From Takakia lepidozioides (lineage: Eukaryota; Streptophyta; Takakiopsida; Takakiales; Takakiaceae), in the NCBI GenBank assembly GCA_030704615.1, contig JAKLZA010000183.1, forward strand, positions 1-61,000: DNA of 61,000 nucleotides, in the 5' to 3' direction. Positions 13,590 to 27,273 of this stretch are shown here, piece after piece. The notes under the pieces are model-generated. The model had not been told where the DNA came from and did not search any database. It saw nothing but the letters and a program-made list of their open reading frames with translations. Position 1 is the stretch's first letter. Every line of letters begins with the position of its first letter. A program made the position numbers and the translations under genes.

Positions 13590-16500
13590 CTATGCTTATC
13601 TCAGGTACCTTCAAGGATGCCTTACTCTCCATGCCCAATTAGCCAACATATTTTGCTGGAGAAGATCTTACCTTATGAAGGACTTGCTTGCTCCACACCA
13701 TGGTCATGGAGAGAGGAGGCTGATATCTCATGGCTTTGGCCTTCCCATTGCCTTGGGTTCATCACTTCAACCAGGAACATATTTGATAACCTTTTGTCAT
13801 GCTCAGACCAAGGTGTTAGTAAATCAAACATAAAACTGAAAACAGAAGGGAGATTGGTTGATAATGTGTACAAGAACCACCAAGTACACTGGTCTAAATC
13901 AGAGAGGGAAGATACTTATGTCTTGTCGAGACATGGACAAAGACCTGACAAGGTCATTGTAAAATTAACGACAAATCAGCCTCATAACAAGGCATTATCA
14001 ACCATTCTTCATTCACAAGTCAGCTTTATGACAAATCCCAGACTTCAAAGTCAATGAAGTCTCTGGGTGGGGGGGTGGGAAAAATTAGAGACTCGATTAC
14101 CACTGTTCATAGTAGGAGGAAACCATTGTTCAGCATGCTAAAAAGTGCCATTCATGACATGCCATGTCATTCAGTCTGTATTTTTTGGTCAGCTTACATA
14201 CCAAGGCATAACCAACCATCCTCATTTATTGTTGGCCCAAAAACTAGTATAGTTTTGGGTTCTTTGTATCATTGGACATACCAAAGTGACCGAGCAGTAA
14301 GTATCCATGTCCAAATAAAGATCCATTGATCACTGTTCATGGCTGGAAATGTCTGTTTGTCTTAAAGAAGCCATTTATGATCATAGAAGGCTTAAGAACA
14401 AAATAAGAGCATTTCTTTACATAAAGAACATCACCAAAGCAGGGTTACGGACTGATATTTGGCAGCTTATACAACAGGTTATGATCAGCTGCCCTACTTT
14501 GCACATCAAGTCACTTATTGACACCATGTTTTTTGCCCCATGATCCGTTTTAGATTGGGGCTGGTGTGTAATTTCAACGACAGGGTAGAGTAATATTCCC
14601 ACCTCTTATTCCATGCCCCAAGACCAAGTTCTATGTCCGGGGTAGGGAAATCATTACCATAACAGGCTGTAATCAGATTTACATGCCATGCAATCATCCA
14701 TAGGAAACACAAAGAATCTGAATTGCTCGTCCCATCAGGCCTGCAGGTTACTTTGGTATTTATCCTAAAGCAACTTGAATACAATGCCTGAATCATTCTG
14801 TTCACATCTACCAATGTCTTACCATTTTGGAAAATAGGTAAACATTCAAGGGCATATAACCAAGGACCAGATTTGGCCACAAAAGATCCATCCATATCAG
14901 TTTGGCATGGTATCAAGTGTCCTAAAGTGACCAGCTTCTAAAAGAGGCTAAGTTTCCAATGCTTGTACATTCAAGAACACTGTCTGGTCATGAAAACAGG
15001 TCTGCCCTACATTGTAGCATGTTACCAGATCTCTTTAAAGCCATCAGCTTGTGAGGACCCTCACCTGGTCCCATCACATGCAATCAGAAACAGTTAAGTT
15101 AGAGACGATGTGGAACCCCAGGTGAATCGCAGGTCTCACGTTGTTATTGTACAAGCAATACAAAGCAAGGGCAGAAAGGAAACAGAGCATATGCAAGCCA
15201 ATACCTTGATGGCTTGTGAGAGGCCTGCGCCATAGCTCAAGACCAGCAAACAAGGCAACAAAATGTACAAAGCATGCACAAAGAAAGTGAATCGCCCAAA
15301 CTTAAAGAGTTCAGACACTTCCCCGAGGCCTTAAGATCGCCGCTTGTACCTTAATGATCAATGAAGGTCACAGCAAGCAACCAAACACAGGTAGATCGCC
15401 CGCCAAGCATTAGAGACAACCGCCACAGGGAAATTGCAGGTACTGCCGCCATTGCGCACCCCGAGAGGGGAAGAAGGTACTGAATCTTGCCAGAACACCT
15501 AAATGCCTTAATGGCGCAGCTCCATGGCATTCAAGGGCGCCTGAATCGAGGTCCATGCGCCCCCGCCACCATCTCTCAGCTCCAGCCATCCCTTAAGCAC
15601 GATCGTCGTGCAGAGGGTTAGGGCAGGGAAGAGATGAAGCGCGATTTCCCGCGATTTCATCCACGTGATTTCTCACGATTTCATCCATTCGGGATGAAAA
15701 TCCATCACACGGGATGAACTCTACCGCGCAGGATGAAATCTATCGTGATTTCATCCGCGTCGGATGAAATTCTATCGATTTTTCATCCGTGTCATCCTCT
15801 GAGGATGACATCCATTTATGGATGAAAAAATTAAATAATATGATGGCTCCATTAGGATCCCGACCTTATACCAAAAATCCGGGTAATGTAAATAACCGAA
15901 ATTAACCAAATTCCAAGAAGGTTAATTAGGGGTTAGGTAACATACCACTGGTCTTAAACTATCAAGTTTTAAGAGAACCAGCCAGATCCATGGAGGGGGG
16001 AGAGAGAGGGAGAGAGATGGAACCCACCAACCATCCCCTGGTATGGCAGCTCCTTATGGAGTGAGTGTGGTATGAGTGCATACCAGACCCCATCACATAA
16101 ATGACCTCCCTCTTCTTTGTAGCTTTTACTTCTGGTTACAAAGGAACCATAGAAATAAACATGCCTACGATCTCAACTCTCCAAGGTCAACAAACAAAAC
16201 AAGCCGTGACAATCAAAGGTACATCAACACTTACATCAGAATGTAGAGTTTTACCTTTTAGCTACACATAAGCTCTGATAATGGAAAGATGAGGCCAATG
16301 AAGGGACCTTAACTCCGAAATTCATGAAGCAACAAACAGGAAAGAAACTTTTATCAACCCTTTAGTGTTTACCTAGCCCATATTTTTGGGTACCGCATGT
16401 GTACAAAACCAATGGGGGTAGGTTTAGGCAATGAATTTTTCTGCCATTGGCATGTTCCAAGTTGGCAAGTTGTGACACAAACGAAGGTACATCAACACAT

Positions 16501-17008
16501 ACATCAAAATGTAGAGTTTACCTTTTAGTTTATATATAAGCTCTGGTGACCGGAAGAAGAGGCCAGTGAAAGAACCCTCAATTCCCAAGGTCATAAAGTA
16601 ACAATCAGGAAAAATCTTATATCAGACTTTTAGTGTTTACCCCCCTTGTTTTGGGGTAAAACATGTGTACAAAACCAAAGGGGGCAGGTATTGGGGTCTG
16701 GCATGGGTTTACCACCTGGTATTCAGACAAAACATCTACCAGCAGCATATCATAATTGGGTTTTTTATGGTGCTATAAAGAGCAAAGCCATAACCAGGAG
16801 AAACATAGAAAACATTTGAGCCAAAGAAAAGGAACTCATTCGTATCATAAGGTATCTAAATCTGACATAAGGCATCGGCTACATGGGACCGGCAAACAAG
16901 AGTAATGTGCACTGACCGGATCATGTATAAGGTGTACACGTCTACTCCAGCAGGCTGTCTTACCAAGGCTAGCTCAAAATTTCAGCATTCAGAAGCCCTA
17001 TAGATGTT
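13590..17008 (+). repeat. Array copy 5
   Basis: Complete copy of 3419 bp, with the hypervariable spot altered near 15140 and small deletions near 15219-15256. Its minus strand is open for 133 codons at 14515-14916, a frame interrupted in most other copies. Confidence 0.95.
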
Positions 17009-20000
17009 CTATGCTTATCTCAGGTACCTTCAAGGATGCCTTACTCTCCATGCCCAATTAGCCAACATATTTTTGCTGGAGAAGATCTTACCTTATGAAG
17101 GACTTGCTTGCTCCAACCATGGTCATGGCGGGAGAGGAGGCTGATATCTCATGGCTTTGGCCTTCCCATTGCCTTGGGTTCATCACTTCAACCAGGAACA
17201 TATTTGATAACCTTTTGTCATGCTCAGACCAAGGTGTTAGTAAATCAAACATAAAACTGAAAACAGAAGGGAGATTGGTTGATGATAACGTGTACAAGAA
17301 CCACCAAGTACACTGGTCTAAATCAGAGAGGGAAGATAGATTATGTCTTGTCGAGACATGGACAAAGACCTGACAAGGTCATTGTAAAATTAACGACAAA
17401 TCAGCCTCATAACGAGGCATTATCAACCATTCTTCATTCACAAGTCAGCTTTATGACAAATCCCAGACTTCAAAGTCAATGAAGTCTCTGGGTGGGGGGG
17501 TGGGAAAAATTAGAGACTCGATTACCACTGGAGTAGGAAACCATTGTTCAGCATGCTAAAAAGTGCCATTCATGACATGCCATGTCATTCAGTCTGTATT
17601 TTTGGTCAGCTTACATACCAAGGCATAACCAACCATCCTCATTTATTGTTGGCCCAAAAACTAGTATAGTTTTGGGTTCTTTGTATCATTGGACATACCA
17701 AAGTGACTGAGCAGTAAGTATCCATGTCCAAATAAAGATCCATTGATCACTGTTCATGGCTGGAAATGTCTGTTTGTCTTAAAGAAGCCATTATGATCAT
17801 AGAAGGCTTAAGAACAAAATAAGAGCATTTCTTTACATAAAGAACATCACCAAAGCAGGGTTACGGACTGATATTTGGCAGCTTATACAACAGGTTATGA
17901 TCAGCTGCCCTACTTTGCACATCAAGTCACTTATTGACACCATGTTTTTTGCCCCATGATCCGTTTTAGATTGGGGCTGGTGTGTAATTTCAACGACAGG
18001 GTAGAGTTATAATATTCCCACCTCTTATTCCATGCCCCAAGACCAAGTTCTATGTCCGGGGGTAGGGAAATCATTACCATAACAGGCTGTAATCAGATTT
18101 ACATGCCATGCAATCATCCATAGGAAACACAAAGAATCTGAATTGCTCGTCCCATCAGGCCTGCAGGTTACTTTGGTATTATTTATCCTAAAGCAACTTG
18201 AATACAATGCCTGAATCATTCTGTTCACATCTACCAATGTCTTACCATTTTGGAAAATAGGAAACATTCAAGGGCATATAACCAAGGACCAGATTTGGCC
18301 ACAAAAGATCCATCCATATCAGTTTGGCATGGTATCAAGTGTCCTAAAGTGACCAGCTTCTAAAAGAGGCTAAGTTTCCAATGCTTGTACATTCAAGAAA
18401 CACTGTCTGGTCATGAAAACAGGTCTGCCCTACATTGTAGCATGTTACCAGATCTCTTTAAAGCCATCAGCTTGTGAGGACCTCACTGGTCCCATCACAT
18501 GCAATCAGAAACAGTTAAGTTAGAGACGATGTGGAACCCCAGGTGAATCGCAGGTCTCACGCTGTTATCGCTGTACAACATGCAATACAAAGCAAGGGCA
18601 GAAAGGAAACAGAGCATTGCAAGCCAATACATTGATGGCTTGTGGAAGAGAGGCCTGCGCCATAGCTCTCAAGACCAGGCAAACAAGAATGCGCAAATAC
18701 AAAATGTACAAAGCATGCACAAAGAAAGTGAATCGCCCAAACTTAAAGAGTTCAGACACTTCCCCGAGGCCTTAAGATCGCCGCTTGTACCTTAATGATC
18801 AATGAAGGTCACAGCAAGCAACCACAACACAGGTAGATCGCCCGCCAAGCATTAGAGACAACCGCCACAGGGAAATTGCAGGTACTGCCGCCATTGCGCA
18901 CCCCGAGAGGGGAAGAAGGTACTGAATCTTGCCAGAACACCTAAATGCCTTAATGGCGCAGCTCCATGGCATTCAAGGGCGCCTGAATCGAGGTCCATGC
19001 GCCCCCCGCCACCATCTCTCAGCTCCAGCCATCCCTTAAGCACGATCGTCGTGCAGAGGGTTAGGGCAGGGAAGAGATGAAGCGCGATTTCCCGCGATTT
19101 CATCCACGTGATTTCTCACGATTTCATCCATTCGGGATGAAAATCCATCACACGGGATGAACTCTACCGCGCAGGATGAAATCTATCGTGATTTCATCGC
19201 GTCGGATGAAATCGTCTATCGATTTTTCATCCGTGTCATCCTCTGAGGATGACATCCATTTATGGATGAAAAAATTAATAATATGATGGCTCCATTAGGA
19301 TCCCGACCTTATACCAAAAATCGGGTAATGTAAATAACCGAAATTAACCAAATTCCAAGAAGGTTTAATTAGGGGTTAGGTAACATACCACTGGTCTTAA
19401 ACTATCAAGTTTTAAGAGAACCAGCCAGATCCATGGAGGAGGGGAGGAGAGAGAGGGAGAGAGATGGAACCCACCAACCATCCCCTGGTATGGCAGCTCC
19501 TTATGGAGTGAGTGTGGTATGAGTGCATACCAGACCCCATCACATAAATGACCTCCCTCTCTTTGTAGCTTTTACTTCTGGTACAAAGGAACCATAGAAA
19601 TAAACATGCCTACGATCTCAACTCTCCAAGGTCAACAAACAAAACAAGCCGTGACAATCAAAGGTACATCAACACTTACATCAGAAGGTAGAGTTTTACC
19701 TTTTAGCTACACATAAGCTCTGATAATGGAAAGATGAGGCCAATGAAGGGACCTTAACTCCGAAATTCCATGAAGCAACAAACAGGAAAGAAACTTTTAT
19801 CAACCCTTTAGTGTTTACCTAGCCCATATTTTTGGGTACCGCATGTGTACAAAACCAATGGGGGTAGGTTTAGGCAATGAATTTTTCTGCCATTGGCATG
19901 TTCCAAGTTGGCAAGTTGTGACACAAACGAAGGTACATCAACACATACATCAAAATGTAGAGTTTTACCTTTAGTTTATATATAAGCTCTGGTGACCGGA

Positions 20001-20460
20001 AGAAGAGGCCAGTGAAAGAACCCTCAATTCCCAAGGTCATAAAGTAACAATCGGGAAAACAATCTTATATCAGACTTTTAGTGTTACCCACCCTGTTTTG
20101 GGTAAAATTTTAAAACATGTGTACAAAACAAAGGGGGGGCAGGTATTGGGGTCTGGCAGGGTTTACCACCTGGTATTCAGACAAAACATCTACCAGCAGC
20201 ATATCATAATTGGGTTATTTTTATGGTGCTATAAAGAGCAAAGCCATAACAGGAGAAACATAGAAACATTTGAGCCAAAGAAAAGGAACTCATTCGTATC
20301 ATAAGGTTATAAATCTGACATAAGGCATCGGCTACATGGGACCGGCAAACAAGAGTAATGTGCACTGACCGGATCATGTATAAGGTGTAACACGTTACTC
20401 CAGCAGGCTGTCTTACCAAGGCCTAGCTCAAAATTTCAGCATTCAGAAGCCTATAGAGTT
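17009..20460 (+). repeat. Array copy 6
   Basis: Longest copy (3452 bp). It keeps C at two of the three diagnostic CpG sites seen in copies 1 and 11; the third is lost in a 2-base deletion near 17116. A short insertion lies near 20105, and single-base indels become frequent towards its end (20050-20460). Confidence 0.94.
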
Positions 20461-23400
20461 CTGCTTATCTCAGGTACCTTCAAAGGATGCCGTAACTCTC
20501 CATGCCCAATTAGCCAACATATTTTGCTGGAGAAGATCTTAACTTATGAAGGACTGCTTGCTCCACGCCATGGTCCATGGCGGGGGAGAGGGGCTGATAT
20601 CTCATGGCTTTGGCCTTCCCATGCCTTGGGGTCATCACTTCAACAGGAACAATTTGATAACTTTGTCATGCTCAGACCAAGGTGTTAGTAAATCAAACAT
20701 AAAACTGAAAACAGTAAGGGAGATTGGTTGATAATGTGTACAAGAACCACCAAGTACACTGGTCTAAATCAGAGAGGGAAGATACTTATGTCTTGTCGAG
20801 ACATGGACAAAGACCTGACAAGGTCATTGTAAAATTAACGACAAATCAGCCTCATAACAAGGCATTATCAACCATTCTTCATTCACAAGTCAGCTTTATG
20901 ACAAATCCCAGACTTCAAAGTCAATGAAGTCTCTGGGTGGGGGGGTGGGAAAAATTAGAGACTCGATTACCACTGTTCATAGTAGGAACCATTGTTCAGC
21001 ATGCTAAAAAGTGCCATTCATGACATGCCATGTCATTCAGTCTGTATTTTTTGGTCAGCTTACATACCAAGGCATAACCAACCATCCTCATTTATTGTTG
21101 GCCCAAAAACTAGTATAGTTTTGGGTTCTTTGTATCATTGGACATACCAAAGTGACTGAGCAGTAAGTATCCATGTCCAAATAAGATCCATTGATCACTG
21201 TTCATGGCTGGAAATGTCTGTTTGTCTTAAAGAAGCCATTATGATCATAGAAGGCTTAAGAACAAAATAAGAGCATTTCTTTACATAAAGAACATCACCA
21301 AAGCAGGGTTACGGACTGATATTTGGCAGCTTATACAACAGGTTATGATCAGCTGCCCTACTTTGCACATCAAGTCACTTATTGACACCATGTTTTTTGC
21401 CCCATGATCCGTTTTAGATTTGGGGCTGGTGTGTAATTTCAACGACAGGGTAGAGTAATATTCCCACCTCTTATTCCATGCCCCAAGACCAAGTTCTATG
21501 TCCGGGGTAGGGAAATCATTACCATAACAGGCTGTAATCAGATTTACATGCCATGCAATCATCCATAGGAAACACAAAGAATCTGAATTGCTCGTCCCAT
21601 CAGGCCTGCAGGTTAGTATTATTTATACTTACAATGCCTGAATCATTCTGTTCACATCTACCAATGTCTTACCATTTGGAAAATAGGTAAACATTCATAA
21701 CCGACCAGATTTGGCCACAAAAGATCCATCCATATCAGTTTGGCATGGTATCAAGTGTCCTAAAGTGACCAGCTTCTAAAAGAGGCTAAGTTTCCAATGC
21801 TTGTACATTCAAGAACACTGTCTGGTCATGAAAACAGGTCTGCCCTACATTGTAGCATGTTACCAGATCTCTTTAAAGCCATCAGCTTGTGAGGACCCTC
21901 ACCTGGTCCCATCACATGCAATCAGAAACAGTTAAGTTAGAGACGATGTGGAACCCCAGGTGAATCGCAGGTCTCACGCTTGTTATCGTGTACAACATGC
22001 AATACAAAGCAAGGGCAGAAAGGAAACAGAGCATATGCAAGCCAATACCTTGATGGCTTGTGGAAGAGAGGCCTGCGCCATAGCTCTCAAGACCAGCAAA
22101 CAAGAATGCGCAACAAAATGTACAAAGCATGCACAAAGAAAGTGAATCGCCCAAACTTAAAGAGTTCAGACACTTCCCCGAGGCCTTAAGATCGCCGCTT
22201 GTACCTTAATGATCAATGAAGGTCACAGCAAGCAACCACAACACAGGTAGATCGCCCGCCAAGCATTAGAGACAACCGCCACAGGGAAATTGCAGGTACT
22301 GCCGCCATTGCGCACCCCGAGAGGGGAAGAAGGTACTGAATCTTGCCAGAACACCTAAATGCCTTAATGGCGCAGCTCCATGGCATTCAAGGGCGCCTGA
22401 ATCGAGGTCCATGCGCCCCCCGCCACCATCTCTCAGCTCCAGCCATCCCTTAAGCACGATCGTCGTGCAGAGGGTTAGGGCAGGGAAGAGATGAAGCGCG
22501 ATTTCCCGCGATTTCATCCACGTGATTTCTCACGATTTCATCCATTCGGGATGAAAATCCATCACACGGGATGAACTCTACCGCGCAGGATGAAATCTAT
22601 CGTGATTTCATCCGCGGATGAAATCGTCTATCGATTTTTCATCCGTGTCATCCTCTGAGGATGACATCCATTTATGGATAAATAATATGATGGCTCCATT
22701 AGGATCCCGACCTTATACCAAAAATCCGGGTAATGTAAATAACCGAAATTAACCAAATTCCAAGAAGGTTAATTAGGGGTTAGGTAACATACCACTGGTC
22801 TTAAACTATCAAGTTTTAAGAGAACCAGCCAGATCCATGGAGGGAGGGAGAGAGAGGGAGAGAGATGGAACCCACCAACCATCCCCTGGTATGGCAGCTC
22901 CTTATGGAGTGAGTGTGGTATGAGTGCATACCAGACCCCATCACATAAATGACCTCCCTCTTCTTTGTAGCTTTTACTTCTGGTTACAAAGGAACCATAG
23001 AAATAAACATGCCTACGATCTCAACTCTCCAAGGTCAACAAACAAAACAAGCCGTGACAATCAAAGGTACATCAACACTTACATCAGAATGTAGAGTTTT
23101 ACCTTTTAGCTACATAAGCTCTGATAATGGAAAGATGAGGCCAATGAAGGGACCTTAACTCCGAAATTCATGAAGCAACAAACAGGAAAGAAACTTTTAT
23201 CAACCCTTTAGTGTTTACCTAGCCCATATTTTTGGGTACCGCATGTGTACAAAACCAATGGGGGTAGGTTTAGGCAATGAATTTTTCTGCCATTGGCATG
23301 TTCCAAGTTGGCAAGTTGTGACACAAACGAAGGTACATCAACACATACATCAAAATGTAGAGTTTTACCTTTTAGTTTATATATAAGCTCTGGTGACCGG

Positions 23401-23861
23401 AAGAAGAGGCCAGTGAAAGAACCCTCAATTCCCAAGGTCATAAAGTAACAATGGAAAGAATCTTATATCAGACTTTTAGTGTTTACCCACCCCTTGTTTT
23501 GGGTAAAACATGTGTACAAAACCAAAGGGGGCAGGTAGGTATTGGGGTCTGGCAGGGGTTTACCACCTGGTATTCAGACAAAACATCTACCAGCAGCATA
23601 TCATAATTGGGTATTTTTTATGGTGCTATAAAGAGCAAAGCCATAACCAGGAGAAACATAGAAACATTTGAGCCAAAGAAAAGGAACTCATTCGTATCAT
23701 AAGGTATCTAAATCTGACATAAGGCATCGGCTACATGGGACCGGCAAACAAGAGTAATGTGCACTGACCGGATCATGTATAAGGTGTACACGTCTACTCC
23801 AGCAGGCTGTCTTACCAAGGCCTAGCTCAAAATTTCAGCATTCAGAAGCCCTATAGATGTT
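20461..23861 (+). repeat. Array copy 7
   Basis: Complete copy of 3401 bp. Its first ~250 bp hold many single-base indels and the unit start phrase itself is damaged. Further losses occur near 21612-21635 and at the end of the TTTCATCC block near 22677. The clustering of errors here and at the end of copy 6 suggests a poorly resolved stretch of sequence. Confidence 0.92.
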
Positions 23862-26800
23862 CTATGCTTATCTCAGGTACCTTCAAGGATGCCTTACTCT
23901 CCATGCCCAATTAGCCAACATATTTTTGCTGGAGAAGATCTTACCTTATGAAGGACTTGCTTGCTCCACACCATGGTCATGGCGGGGAGAGGAGGCTGAT
24001 ATCTCATGGCTTTGGCCTTCCCATTGCCTTGGGTTCATCACTTCAATCAGGAACATATTTGATAACCTTTTGTCATGCTCAGACCAAGGTGTTAGTAAAT
24101 CAAACATAAAACTGAAAACAGAAGGGAGATTGGTTGATAATGTACAAGAACCACCAAGTACACTGGTCTAAATCAGAGAGGGAAGATACTTATGTCTTGT
24201 CGAGACATGGACAAAGACCTGACAAGGTCATTGTAAAATTAACGACAAATCAGCCTCATAACAAGGCATTATCAACCATTCTTCATTCACAAGTCAGCTT
24301 TATGACAAATCCCAGACTTCAAAGTCAATGAAGTCTCTGGGTGGGGGGGTGGGAAAATTAGAGACTCGATTACCACTGTTCATAGTAGGAAACCATTGTT
24401 CAGCATGCTAAAAAGTGCCATTCATGACATGCCATGTCATTCAGTCTGTATTTTTTGGTCAGCTTACATACCAAGGCATAACCAACCATCCTCATTTATT
24501 GTTGGCCCAAAAACTAGTATAGTTTTGGGTTCTTTGTATCATTGGACATACCAAAGTGACTGAGCAGTAAGTATCCATGTCCAAATAAAGATCCATTGAT
24601 CACTGTTCATGGCTGGAAATGTCTGTTTGTCTTAAAGAAGCCATTTATGATCATAGAAGGCTTAAGAACAAAATAAGAGCATTTCTTTACATAAAGAACA
24701 TCACCAAAGCAGGGTTACGGACTGATATTTGGCAGCTTATACAACAGGTTATGATCAGCTGCCCTACTTTGCACATCAAGTCACTTATTGACACCATGTT
24801 TTTTGCCCCATGATCCGTTTTAGATTTGGGGCTGGTGTGTAATTTCAACGACAGGGTAGAGTAATATTCCCACCTCTTATTCCATGCCCCAAGACCAAGT
24901 TCTATGTCCGGGGTAGGGAAATCATTACCATAACAGGCTGTAATCAGATTTACATGCCATGCAATCATCCATAGGAAACACAAAGAATCTGAATTGCTCG
25001 TCCCATCAGGCCTGCAGGTTACTTTGGTATTATTTATCCTAAAGCAACTTGAATACAATGCCTGAATCATTCTGTTCACATCTACCAATGTCTTACCATT
25101 TTGGAAAATAGGTAAACATTCAAGGGCATATAACCAAGGACCAGATTTGGCCACAAAAGATCCATCCATATCAGTTTGGCATGGTATCAAGTGTCCTAAA
25201 GTGACCAGCTTCTAAAAGAGGCTAAGTTTCCAATGCTTGTACATTCAAGAACACTGTCTGGTCATGAAAACAGGTCTGCCCTACATTGTAGCATGTTACC
25301 AGATCTCTTTAAAGCCATCAGCTTGTGAGGACCCTTCCCATCACATGCAATCAGAAACAGTTAAGTTAGAGACGATGTGGAACCCCAGGTGAATCGCAGG
25401 TCTCACGCTTGTTATCAACATGCATACAAAGCAAGGGCAGAAAGGAAACAGAGCATATGCAAGCCAATACCTTGATGGCTTGTGGAAGAGAGGCCTGCGC
25501 CATAGCTCTCAAGACCAGCAAACAAGAATGCGCAACAAAATGTACAAAGCATGCACAAAGAAAGTGAATCGCCCAAACTTAAAGAGTTCAGACACTTCCC
25601 CGAGGCCTTAAGATCGCCGCTTGTACCTTAATGATCAATGAAGGTCACAGCAAGCAACCACAACACAGGTAGATCGCCCGCCAAGCATTAGAGACAACCG
25701 CCACAGGGAAATTGCAGGTACTGCCGCCATTGCGCACCCCGAGAGGGGAAGAAGGTACTGAATCTTGCCAACACCTAAATGCCTTAATGGCGCAGCTCCA
25801 TGGCATTCAAGGGCGCCTGAATCGAGGTCCATGCGCCCCCCGCCACCATCTCTCAGCTCCAGCCATCCCTTAAGCACGATCGTCGTGCAGAGGGTTAGGG
25901 CAGGGAAGAGATGAAGCGCGATTTCCCGCGATTTCATCCACGGATTTCATCCATTCGGGATGAAAATCCATCACACGGGATGAACTCTACGCGCAGGATG
26001 AAATCGTGATTTCATCCGCGGATGAAATTGTCTATCGATTTTTCATCCGTGTCATCCTCTGAGGATGACATCCATTTATGGATGAAAAAATAAATAATAT
26101 GATGGCTCCATTAGGATCCCGACCTTATACCAAAAATCCGGGTAATGTAAATAACCGAAATTAACCAAATTCCAAGAAGGTTAATTAGGGGTTAGGTAAC
26201 ATACCACTGGTCTTAAACTATCAAGTTTTAAGAGAACCAGCCAGATCCATGGAGGGAGGGAGAGAGAGGGAGAGAGATGGAACCCACCAACCATCCCTGG
26301 TATGGCAGCTCCTTATGGAGTGAGTGTGGTATGAGTGCATACCAGACCCCATCACATAAATGACCTCCCTCTTCTTTGTAGCTTTTACTTCTGGTTACAA
26401 AGGAACCATAGAAATAAACATGCCTACGATCTCAACTCTCCAAGGTCAACAAACAAAACAAGCCGTGACAATCAAAGGTACATCAACACTTACATCAGAA
26501 TGTAGAGTTTTACCTTTTAGCTACACATAAGCTCTGATAATGGAAAGATGAGGCCAATGAAGGGACCTTAACTCCGAAATTCATGAAGCAACAAACAGGA
26601 AAGAAACTTTTATCAACCCTTTTAGTGTTTACCTAGCCCATATTTTTGGGTACCGCATGTGTACAAAACCAATGGGGGTAGGTTTAGGCAATGAATTTTT
26701 CTGCCATTGGCATGTTCCAAGTTGGCAAGTTGTGACACAAACGAAGGTACATCAAACATACATCAAAATGTAGAGTTTTACCTTTTAGTTTATATATAAG

Positions 26801-27273
26801 CTCTGGTGACCGGAAGAAGAGGCCAGTGAAAGAACCCTCAATTCCCAAGGTCATAAAGTAACAATCGGGAAAGAATCTTATATCAGACTTTTAGTGTTTA
26901 CCCACCCCTTGTTTTGGGTAAAACATGTGTACAAAACCAAAGGGGGCAGGTATTGGGGTCTGGCATGGGTTTACCACCTGGTATTCAGACAAAACATCTA
27001 CCAGCAGCATATCATAATTGGGTATTTTTTTATGGTGCTATAAAGAGCAAAGCCATAACCAGGAGAAACATAGAAACATTTGAGCCAAAGAAAAGGAACT
27101 CATTCGTATCATAAGGTATCTAAATCTGACATAAGGCATCGGCTACATGGGACCGGCAAACAAGAGTAATGTGCACTGACCGGATCATGTATAAGGTGTA
27201 CACGTCTACTCCAGCAGGCTGTCTTACCAAGGCCTAGCTCAAAATTTCAGCATTCAGAAGCCCTATAGATGTT
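23862..27273 (+). repeat. Array copy 8
   Basis: Complete copy of 3412 bp with the CAATCAGG variant. It contains the longest open frame of any unit, 167 codons on the minus strand at 24687-25190. I do not recognise that translation, and it is not conserved as an open frame in the other copies. Confidence 0.95.
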